A DNA stretch of 64,000 nucleotides from Exophiala sp. HKRS030 (GCA_023897205.1 JAHWDD010000007.1:3906001-3970000); one strand, 5' to 3'. Counted from the stretch's first letter, positions 11,594 through 24,600 are shown. Numbers and translations are program-made. The notes: generated by a model not told the origin, from the letters alone.

Positions 11594-13181
11594 CTTCACA
11601 CTATATTGAGCTCGTGTATAAGACGTCGTTGAAGCGTTGAATGAGATCAATTCATACAGTAGAGCATCAAACCACACCGACTGACTGTTTGTTGATACCG
11701 AATGCAGAACTAGCTTCATGCATGCGAACCGCGTCCACTTTAACGTCTTGGCATTTCGGACCCAAGCCAGGACAATAAACTCCGCTGTATTGTTACGGAG
11801 GAGTGCAAGTTGATTATAGTCTATATCCCTCGCTTTGACTTCTAAGCCAAATCTTTGATCACGGACAGGAAGTACCTCATCATCGACTACAGCTTTGTAA
11901 TGCGATACTGGCCATCAACTTTGGGCCCCGTGTCAGCTATACGGAAGCTTTATCTTCCACTACTAGGAGAACAAAGTTCCCAACTTTCAAGATGAACGCA
12001 AAGGGCAGTCAAACTCGTCTATATGCAGCAGGCAAAGCCTTCCCTCGCCGTCAAATGCTTTCCGGGCCTCGTTGTTTCCGTCGACCAGACGCTTAATCTG
12101 ACAAAGCTCCTACCGTGCTGAAAGTCGAATAATTGGCGATAAACATTTGTTCTAATATCACGGAGGTCCCATACTCTGACAGGTGTGAGCAACTAACATC
12201 AACAAGACCGTCATGCCTCGAAACCAACATTGAATCTAAACGTCTCGCCTCCATCAATCCATGACGTCGTTGTCAACGTCCACATCAACTGAAAATGGAC
12301 CAATGATGAGATCTCGTGTTTTAGTTGATGCAAGCTGCATGCCTGTGCCGGGGCGATACCCTGGGCCTGGTTGGTCATGGCTTCTATTATTCTCATAGTG
12401 AGATATGCTCTAAATCTCATAGACTAGTCTTTGAGACTGGACGGACTTTTGCTCCGGTTCCAAGGTCTCGGATCGAGACATGGAGGTTTCATGGCCATCA
12501 GGAGGAGTGCGGAATAAAAGTGCCTCACTGTCGGCGGCAGTCGGCCTTGCATTATTGGCAGCCATGTGGTTTCCAACACTTATGCTCATTCCACGATCGA
12601 ATAGAATACCTTCACTCCTGTTTATGAAGGGATATCCCATCGGAGTTGATTAGTGCCAAACTCTCCTTTCTGCCAAGTATGAGCTTGGCGATTTTGCCTC
12701 GGTACAACCCCTTCTCTGGCCGTTTGCAATGAATTGGGACTCGACCTGAGCACCCTGGGGCAATCATAACTGCCGTGCTAGTTCTGTGACACGGCCATTA
12801 TTTAGCTCATTTTCTGCCTGGAGCACCAACCCCGGTGACCCGCAAGCCTCCAGGCTAGTGCCGCTTGCTCTATGGGGCCCCGTGTTCCTACCCACTTACC
12901 CCAGCCTAGTGGATAGCCACACCGCGGAATTACTGTTGTCTATCCAACACCTTGCCTCGAGTCCTTCCAGGCCTTGCAGAATCGATCCGTAACGGCATGT
13001 GCGGTCTGGGACCCAGGGGGTCCTCATGTCCGGATCCGGTAACCGATTCTGCATGAAGTGCATCATGGCAAGGCTATAGAAAGTCCTCAGTGCCCTCACA
13101 GGTCCTGCCAAGTTGTATTGTGATCAGACCACCTCTACTTTTCAACACCGCCGTCAAACACATATTGTGATTACTAGAAAA
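11594..13181. other. Divergent intergenic region upstream of BIR and MFS genes
   Basis: About 1.6 kb. Short frames only; none has recognisable domains. It probably holds the promoters of both flanking genes. Confidence 0.5.
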
Positions 13182-14983
13182 ATGGCTTTTGGAATTCTAG
13201 AACCCAAGACGGATCATCATGTTCCAGGCACCGTCTTGCTATCTGATCTCGTCACGCAAGTGACTGACCACCAAAATGCCGACACAGGGCTCCTAAAGCA
13301 TGGAACCGGCAAAAATTCCCATATCATTCTCGCTCCTCAGCCGTCAGAAGACCCAAACGATCCTTTGAACTGGTCGTTCTTTGAGAAGCATCTAATCCTG
13401 GGTATACTCTGCTTAGGCTCAATCGTCAATGCTGCTGCTCCCGTATGTAAATGAATCATGCGCACCTGATTATCTGCTTATCTTTGCTAGGGTCCGGTTC
13501 TCCAAGCTGGAGTTGCACCTATTGCTCTCCAATTAGGTGTAACATTTACACAAGTGGCGATGCTTGCTGGCTATGTTTTACTCGCAGCTGGGGCAATGGG
13601 TATTTTCGTCTCTGGTCTGGCTCGAAAGTTCGGCAAGCGACCACTCTACGTCTTCAGCTCTACAATGTCTGTCGTTGGCTGCATCATCGGGCAGTGTGCC
13701 ACCGACTATCACACGTTGATCGGTGCAAGAGTAGTGCAAGGTCTTGGTGTCAGCGCATATGAATCTCTGATCATTTCATCAATCGGCGATCTATTTTTCG
13801 TCCACGAAAGAGGTCCTAGGGTGGCCGTGGTGATGTTCATCTTGGCAGCCATCACAAATGGCATTTTGATCATCGCAGGACCGATCACAGCAAATCTCGG
13901 CTGGCACTACAATTTTCACATTTTGTTGCCCTTCGTGGCCCTACAACTCATCCTCACAATCCTCTTTGTTCCAGAGACCACCTACCGCCGCGACAAAATC
14001 TATGACATTGATACAACCGGCTCTGATCAAAACTTGGACCGACTGGCCGCTACAGAAGAACAAGCTCGTGCCAGGAAGGAGAGAAAGTTGGAGCACGGCG
14101 AAGAAATTGAAAAGACTGTGTCCCGGGTTTCCAACACTCCTTCAATTCGACGGAAGACTTTCGTTCAGCGCATGTCTCTTTATAATGGTGTCTTTGTCCA
14201 GGATTCGCTCCTGAAGATGATCATTGCCCCGTTGTCATCTTATTCAATGCGGGCGCAGCATACAACGTTCTTGTTTCGGGCATTGTACTAGCTTGGTACG
14301 TGGGCATGTCTATCGTCTCCACCGTCATCTTCAGTAGTCCTCCATACACCTTGTCTGCTGCAGGTGTGGGTTATACCTCTGTTGCGCCTCTCATTGGCGG
14401 TACGCTTGGTTCGCTATTCATGGGAATTGCTTCAGATCGCCAGTTGAAATGGATGGTCAGCCGCAACAAAGGAATCTACGAACCAGAATTCCGCATTCCA
14501 CTCATCACAGTTGGGCTTGTGACTTGTATCGCAGGTCTTGTTGGCTTTGGTTATTCTGTGCGGAATTTTGAAACAATCTATGTCATCTGTGTTCCCTGGG
14601 CAATCATGATGTTTGGGATGAACGTTGTTGCTACCGTGACCACTGGCTATGCTTTGGATGCCTTCAGGGAGCATAGCACTGAGATCTTCATTATGAATAT
14701 GTTGTTCAAGAATTTCTTCTATTATGGGTACGTCTGAAAGATTTCCATGTCCCTGACCTCAGCTAACTTGAGATCCAGTCTCACTAATTATGTTATTGAT
14801 TGGTTCTTTGTGCAAGGGCCAGTAAAGATGTTCAACATTATCACAGGTATCACTGTGGCATGCATTCTTACCAGCGTTCCAATGTACATCTATGGCAAGA
14901 AATATAGACATTACTGGGCTCACCACAATCTGATCAAGATCCTGCGTCTCGAGACAGACAAGACTGGAACAGAGGACAGTTGA
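13182..14983 (+). CDS. MFS transporter (DHA/fluconazole-resistance type), three exons, apparent 1-nt frameshift
   Basis: Exons are 13182-13442, 13491-14727 and 14779-14983. The introns (48 and 51 bp, GTATGT..CTAG and GTACGT..CCAG) restore the frame. Spliced and corrected, the protein is 567 aa. It starts with a soluble N-terminus containing PQPSEDPNDPLNW, a signature that precedes TM1 in fungal DHA-type major-facilitator pumps. Then follow helices with GLARKFGKRPLY (the loop 2-3 motif region), GARVVQGLGVSAYES, PETTYRR before the central loop, a hydrophilic loop and a second six-helix half ending in VPMYIYGKKYRHYW. The frame slips by one missing base at a C4 run (14227-14230): SLLKMIIAP must continue into VVILFNAGAAYN. 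By family it is a plasma-membrane H+ antiporter for small molecules; the substrate is unknown. It lies next to the BVMO and SDR genes. Confidence 0.9.
13443..13490 (+). other. Intron 1 of the MFS gene
   Basis: 48 bp, GTATGT..GCTAG, phase 0, joining ..NAAAP to GPVLQAGVAP at the first transmembrane helix. Confidence 0.85.
14227..14230 (+). other. Frameshift site in the MFS gene (C4 where C5 is expected)
   Basis: The only way to keep the transmembrane segment VVILFNAGAAYNVLVSGIVL in frame with the preceding ..LLKMIIAP is one additional base here. Confidence 0.75.
14728..14778 (+). other. Intron 2 of the MFS gene
   Basis: 51 bp, GTACGT..ATCCAG, phase 2. It joins NFFYYG to LTNYVIDWFF, a standard MFS helix junction. 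Confidence 0.85.
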
Positions 14984-16586
14984 GCAAACTTGGAAGCAGA
15001 TGTGTCTAAGGGGAGAGGAGTGTGAACGTGTTGTCGAATTGCACAAAGGCACATTTCAAAGCCACAAGGATTTTGTAAACACCATGCATAGGAGTTAGTG
15101 CTGCACGTGTCAAAGCTGCTAAACCATCAAAAAGTGATTCAACTCCAACATTGTCGTCCTCACGAGTTCTCGGTGTCAAACGGTGGTGGAAAGCCACGCA
15201 CAAACTACGGAGTAATGGAGCATACTAGTTGATTCCCTCATCCCTGCTAGTCCTCGTGAGCTGTCGCCTGTGATCTGCTCGACAACTAGCCGCGTGCATC
15301 TCATTCGTAGGCTGATCTCCACAAGCTAAAAGTTTGACCTAATCGGGTAGTTACCCTTTTCTGTCTTGTCTGATTGTGCTTCGGGTTTCTGCCTTGACCT
15401 CGTCCAAAGCCATGAGTTTACAGCCTCTAGCACCAAGATCGAGGCAAACTTCCTCCCAAAGAGTGCTCCATGTTGTTATTGGTAACGGGTCGCAATGCAT
15501 GATATCGCTTATTCATTTATTTCCGTGAGTTAGCAGGCCCTAATTCTGTCACCGTTGGCCTTGCTGCACGAGGCTCGAGGATGCCAACACATCAGCAGAC
15601 TTCAAACTTCTCGATGCTTTGCATTTCCGCTGAGCGTCATTGCTTCTAATGCTGAAGGTGGCGAGACCAGGGCATTGGCACCGAAGGTGTTACACATGAC
15701 CCCTAAACGGCATTTACTCTCCACGCGGCCAAAAATGGACGGTGCAATCAAAAGCTTGTCTCGACAACTAACTAGTGCTGTCCCAAGTACGGCAATGCAT
15801 TTTCTGCTCCAGCTCCATCTGGCTCGTGGCCCTATGATCCTCAAATCTATGACCGTGGACACCCAAGGTATCATTTTCTTATCTGATTGGACACATTCAT
15901 CAGCCTCAATACACAATTTGCAGCAAATGCCGTGCGGAAATGTTTCCAGCATCAATACCAGTGCGGAATATACCTAACGGTTTGACGTTCGCCCGGCGGA
16001 CGGACTGCTTCGCGGGCGGAGCTTTTAGCCCAGGCGCCATTATGCAGAGCTCTTGATGTGGATGGCCCCGGAAATCGCTGTTCCTCAGACTTGGATTACC
16101 TTGCCGTGTGTTTGCCACGACTGTGTCCTTCGCAATTCTTGAGAGAGCTGCCGGGACAGACCAGAATTGGCGAATCTTTGTTGACTTTCGCTTCCCTGGA
16201 CTTTCAGCGACCCATTTTCCGGGGGTATTGAGGAGACCCCGCCAAAGGTTTTGCTTGGACTTGCCGTCCAGGACACTAGAACTCTACCTCTTGGACCGTG
16301 CCGCGGTCCAGCTCCTTTGCGTTCTCGAACTTCCATCTTCTCGCCAGATATCTTGTCGGAAGGATGTTTCACCTGTTGATTTTCGGGCGTCGGATTCGCG
16401 GAATCGCTATCGGCAGTCGCAAAGCCTTTCATCTCCCAGCTCTGACACTATATACAACTTCGACTGAGGTCACTTCTTTTGCAGACATATTTCAACAGAC
16501 CTAGATTATTTCATGTACACCGAAACCCAGCTTTTCTGTTATCGATCTTTTGTCATTGTGACTACCAATTGTTTGTGATCTAAATC
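14984..16586. other. Intergenic region upstream of the BVMO gene
   Basis: About 1.6 kb without a supportable gene. One TACGGAGTA copy lies at 15206-15214. The frames 15555-15977 (plus) and 16108-16467 (plus) have no domain. A CTATATAC element at 16448-16455 sits about 130 bases before the BVMO ATG and may be its core promoter. Confidence 0.5.
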
Positions 16587-18600
16587 ATGTCAGCATTCCA
16601 AATACCTTCCATACCATCATACGATACCCGACCTCCACAACATCCCAACATTCCAGATGTCACTTTAAATGATCCAGCCAACCGCCGAGTCAAGGTGATA
16701 GGTGTCGGAGCCGGTGTCTCTGGTATTACAGATGCGTACAACATTCAGACACGATGTACGAATGTCGACTACGTGCTATATGAAAAGAACCCTGATATCG
16801 GAGGTACTTGGTATGACAATCGGTATCCTGGTTGCGCATGTGATGTACCCAGTCATTGCTACGCTCTCCATTTTGCTCCTAATGTGAGTTCTCAAAACGA
16901 GTTTCCACCAAAACCACAAATAGCTAACGCGCAGACAGCCCTTTTGGCCTAAGCTCTTGTCAAGCGCCCAAGATATATGGCAATATCTAGACCGAGCGGT
17001 CACAGTCTTCGGTCTCAGAGAATATATGAGATTCAACACCAAGGTCTTAAAAGCAACCTGGGATGACGAAAGCAGTCAATGGATTGTGGATCTCGAGAAG
17101 ACATTACCCGATGGCTCCAAGCAACTATTCCAGGATACCTGTGATTTCTTCATATATGCACCAGGTCTGTTGAACCAGCCTAAGTGGCCCGATATCGAAG
17201 GCCTTGATACATTCAAAGGTAGAAAGATACACACGGCGAGATGGCCATCAGATTTCGAGAAAGAGCAGTGGAAGGGGCAGAGAGTCGCGATGATTGGATC
17301 AGGAGCATCATCCGTACAGGTCGTTCCAAATATGCAGCCCTATGTTTCACAGATGCATGTCTACGTCCGAACGGTGAGTTTCCCAAATTTCTCGACACTA
17401 AGTCAACAATTTTCTGACGGAGAATCATCAGGCTGTTTGGTTCGCAGGCAGCTTAGTGGACGGTTTCGAACAAGGCCACGCATATTCGCCTGAAGACATC
17501 AAGAAATTCCGCACAGATCATCAACATCTTGTTGATCACCAGAAGATTATGGAGAGCAAGATGAATTCTGGGTGGGAACTATTCTTCAAAGGTCATCCTG
17601 TGCAAAACATGGTGCAAGAAATGTTCGCGAACCGAATGAAAGACTTGATCAAAAACCCGAAGCTGCTAGAAGGTGAGTTCCGAGCAACCATGCTTTCCTG
17701 CCTCATACATCTTTCTAATCATGGACAGGCTTCCTGCCAAAATTCTCCGTCGGCTGTCGTCGTATCACCCCTGGTGACCCATACATCAAAGCCGTCCAAG
17801 AACCCAATGTCGACGTTCACTTCACACCAGTCGTCAAAGTAACACCAACTAGCGTGATAGGGGGTGATGGGAGCGAGGCAGAGGTTGATACCATTGTCTG
17901 CGCCACAGGCTTCGACGTATCATTCAAACCACACTTCCCAATCATTGGCAAAAACGGCGTTGACCTCGGAGAACTCTGGGGCGATGACCCAGTGGCATAT
18001 TTCGGTCTCACGGTCCCTGGGTTCCCCAACCTCGCCATGCACGGCGGTCCCAGCTTGCCCGTGCAAAACGGCTCTCCCATGGGCAGCTTCAACACAGTTG
18101 CCAAATATATCGTTCGAATGATCAACAAGCTGCAAACAGACAACATCCGGACGATCGAACCCAAAGTGAGTGTCACCGAGGCATTCGCAGCCCACACTCA
18201 GGAACTCATCGCCACCACCGTCTTCGCAGACGATTGCCGAAGCTGGTACAAGAACAACGACACCGGCAAGATTTCGTCAGTATGGCCCGGCAGCGGTCTG
18301 CATTATATGGAGATGTTGTCCGAGACACGGTGGGAGGACTACGATATCGAGTATCGCGACAAGAAGAACATGTTTGCCTTCCTTGGCACGGGTTACGTGA
18401 GACAGCATCGGACGCCAGGTGCGGATCTTGCATGGTATCTTACTCCGGCGAACATCGATCCTAGATGGATCAAGGAGATTGAGACTTATGAAGAGAAGCC
18501 ACTCAAGAATGGTGTCAATGGTGTCAACGGTATTACAAACGGTGTGTCGAAGGAGATTCCTTCAAGTCTCACGAACGGAGTCGTCGTGGTCCAGAGCTGA
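16587..18600 (+). CDS. Baeyer-Villiger monooxygenase (FAD/NADPH, steroid/cycloalkanone monooxygenase type)
   Basis: Four exons: 16587-16883, 16939-17373, 17432-17672 and 17729-18600, with three 55-58-bp GTGAGT introns; 614 aa. The FAD Rossmann motif GVGAGVSG (39-46) and GGTWY (72-76) with YPGCACDVPSHCY are followed by the BVMO fingerprint F-x-G-x3-H-x3-W (F191, G193, H197, W201) and a second nucleotide-binding GSGASS (219-224). The fingerprint separates BVMOs from other class B flavin monooxygenases. The enzyme inserts one O atom from O2 next to a ketone carbonyl, making an ester or lactone. The substrate is unknown. There is no signal peptide. The C-terminus holds an Asn/Gly-rich repeat (NGVNGVNG, TNGV). 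All exons are in frame; a G5 run at 17860-17864 is intact. It converges on the SDR gene 500 bases away. Confidence 0.95.
16884..16938 (+). other. Intron 1 of the BVMO gene
   Basis: 55 bp, GTGAGT..GACAG, phase 0; joins ..HFAPN to PFWPKLLSS. Confidence 0.85.
17374..17431 (+). other. Intron 2 of the BVMO gene
   Basis: 58 bp, GTGAGT..ATCAG, phase 0; joins VYVRT to AVWFAGSL. Confidence 0.85.
17673..17728 (+). other. Intron 3 of the BVMO gene
   Basis: 56 bp, GTGAGT..GACAG, phase 1; joins KLLEG to FLPKFSVGCRRITPGDPY, a conserved BVMO segment. Confidence 0.85.
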
Positions 18601-19097
18601 TAAAGTCGGTCGGGTTGACATGTAAAGACAGAATCAAGCATTCCTAAGGAGTTTGGTGTAGAAATTGATTTTCACTGCGAAATCTGATGAAGCATCCACC
18701 GTCAGATTGATCGACTGCTAAGTTCTCTTTTCCGCTGTGACACGCCGCTATTCCCGGAGAATATTACTTTGCATGGACTTTGCCGCCTCACAATAAGAAG
18801 AACAGAGCGATTGAGCGGCGGCCTTTCTGAAATGGCAGCCCCCGACAGAAAATTGATAATGGTTTTTCTTGAGAGGAGGGCAGAATATATATACATATCT
18901 GTCACGAATCTGACTAATTACCCCGAAATTAGACCTTGCGGCACAAACTTATGTATTTATGAGATCATGAGATTCGAAAGATCGATCCGCACGGATTGCT
19001 GCAAGATAAGTCATCTTACTAGATTGGGGAACAGAAGCACAAAATACCCAGACTACCGATTGTACCAAATAATGAGTTTTCCGCTCCAGCCATCGAA
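18601..19097. other. Tail-to-tail spacer between BVMO and SDR genes
   Basis: About 500 bases. No gene; presumably both 3' UTRs. Confidence 0.5.
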
Positions 19098-20245
19098 CTA
19101 CACTTTCTTGGTCCCTGCTTCAGCGGACAATTTGTTCAGACTGACCATAGTCCTCGAGAGAGAATCCCAATTCCTGATCTGCAACCACGTAGGCAATCCT
19201 CTGTTCAAAGAGATTGGCGACATCTCGGCAGGAACGAATAGCTGCCCGCCGTAGCCCGAGAGCAATTGCTTGACGACGACTTTAGCTACTTCTTCAGGGC
19301 CGATGGCAGCTTTTTCGAAATCCTTGTTCGTCCTTGCGTCTGCGGTCAAGGCTGTCCGCACGAATCCGGGATGGACAACACTGGTCACCATACCTCGTTA
19401 GCTCTCAGAAGTCAAAAGTGGCATGATGCACGAAATCAAGAATTTATTGCTCAAAGAGAGGTATTGGTTGAAGAACTCACGTTGTCCGGACCTTATCGGC
19501 CTGATGAAACCACTTCAACTCCTGACCGAGACCTTCATGGAAAGCCAGCGCACCGGCCTTGCTCGCGGCATAGTCGACGAGAGCCAGCTGTGGGCCGAAA
19601 GACGCCGCACTCGCTATGGTGACGATATGCCCGTGATTCTTCGCGATCATGGCTGGAACATATTCCTGCACCATCAGGAAGTGAGAGATGATGTTGACGT
19701 CGAACGTCTTCCGGATCATGGCTTCAGACCGTTCGAGGATTGGCTTGGGGAACCCAACTCCGGCATTGTTGATCAAGACTGTCGGGTCGCCGTGCTCGGC
19801 GCGGATTTTCGCTGCTGTAGACTTGATCGACTCGGTCGACGTGCAGTCGAAGGTGTAGAAGACGCAATTGCGAGCTGGAAGTAGTGAGGTCAATTCTCCG
19901 TCTCATCCTTTCATAGGGAACCAGATAGATTCAATCTTCTTGACAACACTTACGTAGCTTCTTCGGCGCAACGAGATCGAGGATAATCACTTTGACTCCA
20001 TTCTCAACAAGCTGATCGACGATTGCAGCTCCTATTCCACTAGCGCCGCCCGTGATGACGACGAGCTCCTTTTTCCAGTCCCACGTCTTGTCTGTTGTGA
20101 AGTTGTTCTGTGCGCTTTTCGATAATGATTTGTTGACAGACCGTGCAACGAGGAAGCTGGTCAACAAGCCAGCCGCAGCAAGCACAATTGGAGATCTCTG
20201 CAGTTGAGCTAGTGCTGGCAACTCGGGGATTCTGAAGTTCGACAT
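19098..20245 (-). CDS. Membrane-anchored short-chain dehydrogenase/reductase (RDH10/DHRS-like)
   Basis: Three exons on the minus strand: 20245-19954, 19874-19481 and 19380-19098; introns are 79 and 100 bp; 322 aa. A hydrophobic N-terminal segment (SPIVLAAAGLLTSFLVA, residues 18-34) probably anchors it to the ER or lipid droplets. The classical SDR motifs follow: TGGASGIG (65-72), NNAG (133-136), the active-site region IASAASF and Y-x3-K (Y199, K203). The proline of VVHPGFVRT marks the classical C-terminal region. Family members oxidise or reduce retinoids, sterols or fatty alcohols with NAD(P)(H). Placed next to a BVMO, it could supply or remove a ketone, which is an inference. The third exon is entered at a GACCAG acceptor that gives KVRTTVVHPG; two nearer AGs fail on frame or stop. 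Confidence 0.92.
19381..19480 (-). other. Intron 2 of the SDR gene
   Basis: 100 bp, GTGAGT..GACCAG, phase 2; joins DKVRT to TVVHPGFVRT. Confidence 0.8.
19875..19953 (-). other. Intron 1 of the SDR gene
   Basis: 79 bp, GTAAGT..TTCCAG, phase 1; joins LVAPKKLP to RNCVFYTFDC. Confidence 0.85.
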
Positions 20246-21601
20246 TTTGATGAGAACAATGCAGTTGATCGAGTGTATTTATCTGCAATTCTCTGCGTCA
20301 CAGGGATTCTAAGAAGATGCGGTACGGTCAATGAGATTGACAGACAAGAGACGCCCCTTAGATGTTCTGGTTCTGATGTTGATGGATTGAAAGCATGTGC
20401 CAGAAGGTAAGGTAAAGCTAGCCAATACCAAAAATCGAGAACACAAGTTCTGTTGTCTTTGGCAGCAAGCAACAAACAAGCAGGGTGATCAGTCGACAAT
20501 GAACATGGAACGAACTTTCCGATGCCTCCGCAAATGCGCGTGTTTTTGACTCAACACGTGTGCCAGACCAGAGAATGTGGAATAGGGAGTTAAGCCTCCT
20601 ACTCAACTGCCGTTCAAGCTTCGTAAGGAAACGCGGGTTGCATTGGAGGCCGAGGCTGTGGCGTGTGCGCTGCGGTGCCCGTGGTCCAAACTCTGCATTC
20701 AGAGTTTCAGGCCAGTCCGTAGCCTACTCCGTAGTCCGGAGTCCTCGTCGCCCCACAAAAGCTCTTGAGGGGAATGGGTGTTCGGTAAATTCCCCATGAT
20801 GTGTATAAAGTGGAGCGGCCGCGATGCCCATGGGGAATAATTCCGCTCATCCCTCTCTCTCAGCCTTCTCTGATGGCCCCTCTGCATTGCAAACCAATCC
20901 TTGTATCCACAGGTATGCTCGCCTGCGTGATCCGAGCGGAGTAAGGACCACGGAGCACAGCTGCGTGGTGCGGTCTACAGCCAGGATGCTGCACTTTGTT
21001 GTCGTGCGTTCGGGGCAACTTTTCGTCCGCTCCGATTTGGAACTCTTCCGGATGTCTCCAGGGCATCGATCCGAAGCTCTGTAGTTGATGGTGGAGCCAT
21101 GATACTTGGGGCATTTCAGGACTCGGCAGCGCGGAACTCTTCAGGGGATTGTATGTCTGCAAGCCACAGTCTTGACATTTGAACTGGAATACTGGAAGGG
21201 GACGTGAGAGCTCTCACTCTTTCGTTCCGAAAGAAATGAGAATCAGAAGCCTGATGATGGCGACGACGATGTTTATGATGATTCTGATGATTATGATGGT
21301 GACTATGTGCTCGAATCCTGTAATTGACCAGGCTCTGAAGTGCCAGCGAAGAATGCAGACCTCGAGCTATCCATTAGGTTCAGGGTACTAACATGGGCCT
21401 GCATGAAGGAAAGTAGGAATGCATTTTACACGATTGTCATATACTCGAAGGTGAACAAAGGTCTGAGCAATGCTCCTGGATAGGTTTTGAACGAGGTGTA
21501 TAGCGTGCGTCGAAGGTCGCCTAGGGAGAATTGTTCATGGCCTGGGACTAAGGCAGAGCTTTTCTGAAACACAATTGTTTTCTATTGAAGTCTCAGCTAT
21601 T
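20246..21601. other. Intergenic region between SDR and GH115 genes
   Basis: 1.36 kb, no confident gene. It contains TACTCCGTA at 20725-20733 and a GAT/GAC-rich segment at 21254-21305. In one plus frame that segment encodes an Asp/Tyr-rich tail (DDGDDDVYDDSDDYDGDY), but with no upstream continuation. The 3' side includes the GH115 3' UTR. Confidence 0.45.
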
Positions 21602-24600
21602 TCATCCAATTCTGTAGCTCTCAGCAGGACCTAGGTAGCTATCTCGTAAGCCACCGAAGTTGATAAGGATCCTCGACAAAACAGTTCCAGGCTCCAACAA
21701 CCACACTTTCAAGGTATGCGGTCCTACGTCTAGATTATCTTCATATGAGGTGACATTGAGCCAAGCCGCATTGTACACTGCGTCTGTCCAACCAATGGGT
21801 CTTGCACCCCGACCGGGTGGCGCTGGGCCGATGTGTTCGATTCTCTTCGGCTCGAGATCGTCAAATCCTATTGCAAAAGCAAGGTGACGCGACGGGTCGT
21901 TGTTTAGACCTGTTCCAAGGACCGCAGTTACGTTGAGATACTTAGGATGGGATGCATTCGCAGAAGGAGGGGTGAATTTGTAGAAGTCGTACTCTATCAA
22001 CGGCGCAGTCTCCGTAGTGAGAGATGGTGCTAACGAGTCGTTCAGTTTGAGCGCTGACAATGTACGCCCATATCCTGGGAGTACTATGACATAGACGTGG
22101 GAATCTTGAGGGTTTGTCAAGTTTGTATAATGTTCCGGTTCAATGGCGAGGTGGCCTTGTGACTCGACGAAGCCACTGGTGAAGTTGTCAGGAACTTTCG
22201 TGTTGTTGAAGTACAACTTGAGAGATGGAGCCTTGGTCTGTGTGCCATAACCTCCAATGGAACTGAAGTTTAGTAGTGTACTTCCTGAGCCCGGAGGTGC
22301 AGCCTCCCAGTCAATCGTGACATAAATTCGGGAGTCGGTGCTAGAGTCAGGATTCAGCGTACCAGCAGCTTCGGTGACTTGGACGAAGTCCTCTGTTGTG
22401 ACATTCCAAGGGACAGGTTCGGTGCCAGTCGAATATACGTCAAAGTAGGTTGCTTTGCCATAGGGATCAAGCACAGGCAAGGTCAACACGACAGAAGACA
22501 GATCGTGGAAACGATCGTCGCCAGGCACTCGAGCTCGACTTCCTTCCACTGATACGCCCAAGCCACCAAAAAGTGCAGTTTGTCGAGGATGAACATAGCT
22601 GATGGGAGGCGTGAATTGACGCATGGGTTGTTGCCTAGAATGATGTTAATGCCTCAAAGCTAATTCGACGAGAACAAAGTCTTACCAATATGTATAGCCC
22701 AGGTGAGTCTGGTCCATCATACCATCCCATTTCCCACCAAGCTGACCATTGTATTCCTCCATGAGCTGATTGTCTTCATCGAACTTGTCTAAAACCCGTT
22801 GGGCCTTGACATTTGCTCGATTCCCGCCTTGTTCAGCATACATTCGATTCTGTGAGGCACTGATAATGATATCATGGAGGCCTCCGATGGCAAGGATCGG
22901 GTGCAATACCGTTTGGAAGAAGGCGGCTTGTGCGGTGACTGGCAATCGATCGTGCAAATTTTGGGCGGCGTCACCAAGACTACTCCATTCCAGAAGAACC
23001 TGTTCTGCTTCTTCGTAATTTATGATGCTGTAGGTGTCGGGTCGCTGTCGGGTCGACTGGAGAGATGGCTCTGCGATGGAGACTGCTGAAGTTTGTAGAC
23101 TGGCACCGTCGAGGGCTTCGGGAACTCTCCTGTGCGACAGTTTGGTGAAGTTGTGTGTAATCTGAGCCGCTTCTGCTGCAAAAGGTTCTCCAAATTCACG
23201 GCTCGCCCATAGATTGAGCCACTGTGGGACACTCTCGGGTCCCCAAAGCGTAATATCATATGCCAGGTCCAGAAAGTGGTTGATGGGTATCTCCAGCGGC
23301 TTTATATCCCCTACGTTCACAACCCACAGTGATTGTGCTCCCCTCTCATATGCCATGTGCATCTGCTCCCATGTGCTTTCGAGTTGAATCGTATTGATCC
23401 ACTTGTGTGCTCGAGGATCTCCGACAAGATCAAAGTGATAATATACTCCAAAGCCACCGGCACGACCGGTTTCATTGGCCATAGGGAGTCGACGTATATT
23501 TCCCCAGTTGTCGTCCGCGAAAAGCAAGATTATGTCATCAGGAACAGTCATTCCTTGGGTATAGTAGTCCATAACTTCCTCATACAGAGTCCACACCTGC
23601 GGGACAAGCTTGTTGTCATTCACTTCAAATAGGATATCTCGCTGTGCTGCGACAATTTTCTCTAGTAGCTCGATCTCTGTATTTGGAGATAATGCTGTGT
23701 CGTCGTAACCTCTCATACCCATTGTGTAAAGAGTCTCGTATGGTTTGGCGCGTTCAGTACAATTTCTGAAGAACGGTGCTATCGATTGGTTGTTGATCTG
23801 CCAATCCCATGCTCCTTTACCGAAGTTGCCCCATTCCTTGGTGGCGCAAGCCAGTGGTTCGGTATGACTCGTGCCCATCACGATGCCGTATTCATCTGCC
23901 AAGGGCTGATTGCGAGGATCATCATAATTGAACATACTGCCCCACATCGCAGGCCAAAGGTAGTTTGCCCGTAGACGGAGAAGCAATTCAAATACGGTCG
24001 CGTAGAAATCGGCGTTGAAGCCAGCACCATATTCGAGATCAGGAAAGTGATTTTTGATGTACCCGGTTAGGGCAGGTGCCTCATCATTGATGAATATGCC
24101 GCGATATTTGACCGATGGTGACCCTTGTGTCTTTGGTGTTCTCAAGGCATAGATACTTGCATGGACTTGTGGAGCAACATCTGCCCAATAGTACCATGGT
24201 GAAACTCCAATTTGCTCAGAGATATCATAGAGCCCATATATGGAACCTCGTTTATCACTGCCTGTTGCTTGGTTGAGCTCAATTCATCGTAGAGAGCATG
24301 CAGATGAGACTTACCAGCAATCACCAGTGCAGTCTGGACACCATCAACAGGGTTCGTCACTACTTGAGTTTTAAAAGCCTCCCACTGGCCCTCAATGTCG
24401 CTGACATTGAGTACACCTCGGTCGACTAGACCATCGATGAGGGCAGACTTGCCAACGGTCCAACGAGGATGATGCCTCCTGTTGCTGCGGGACCTGTTGA
24501 GTTGGAGACTGTGCCATTTAAGCCTGTAACCCGACCGAAGTCAGTAGCCAAGTCGTTCGCTGCCCGAACCACACCAGGCCATTCTCCATCCCCAACAATG

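Noticed and set aside
21179..21391. Met-rich frame and the Asp/Tyr-rich frame over the GAT repeat
   Set aside because: Both are translations of a GAT/GAC simple repeat, with stops just upstream and no exon partner.
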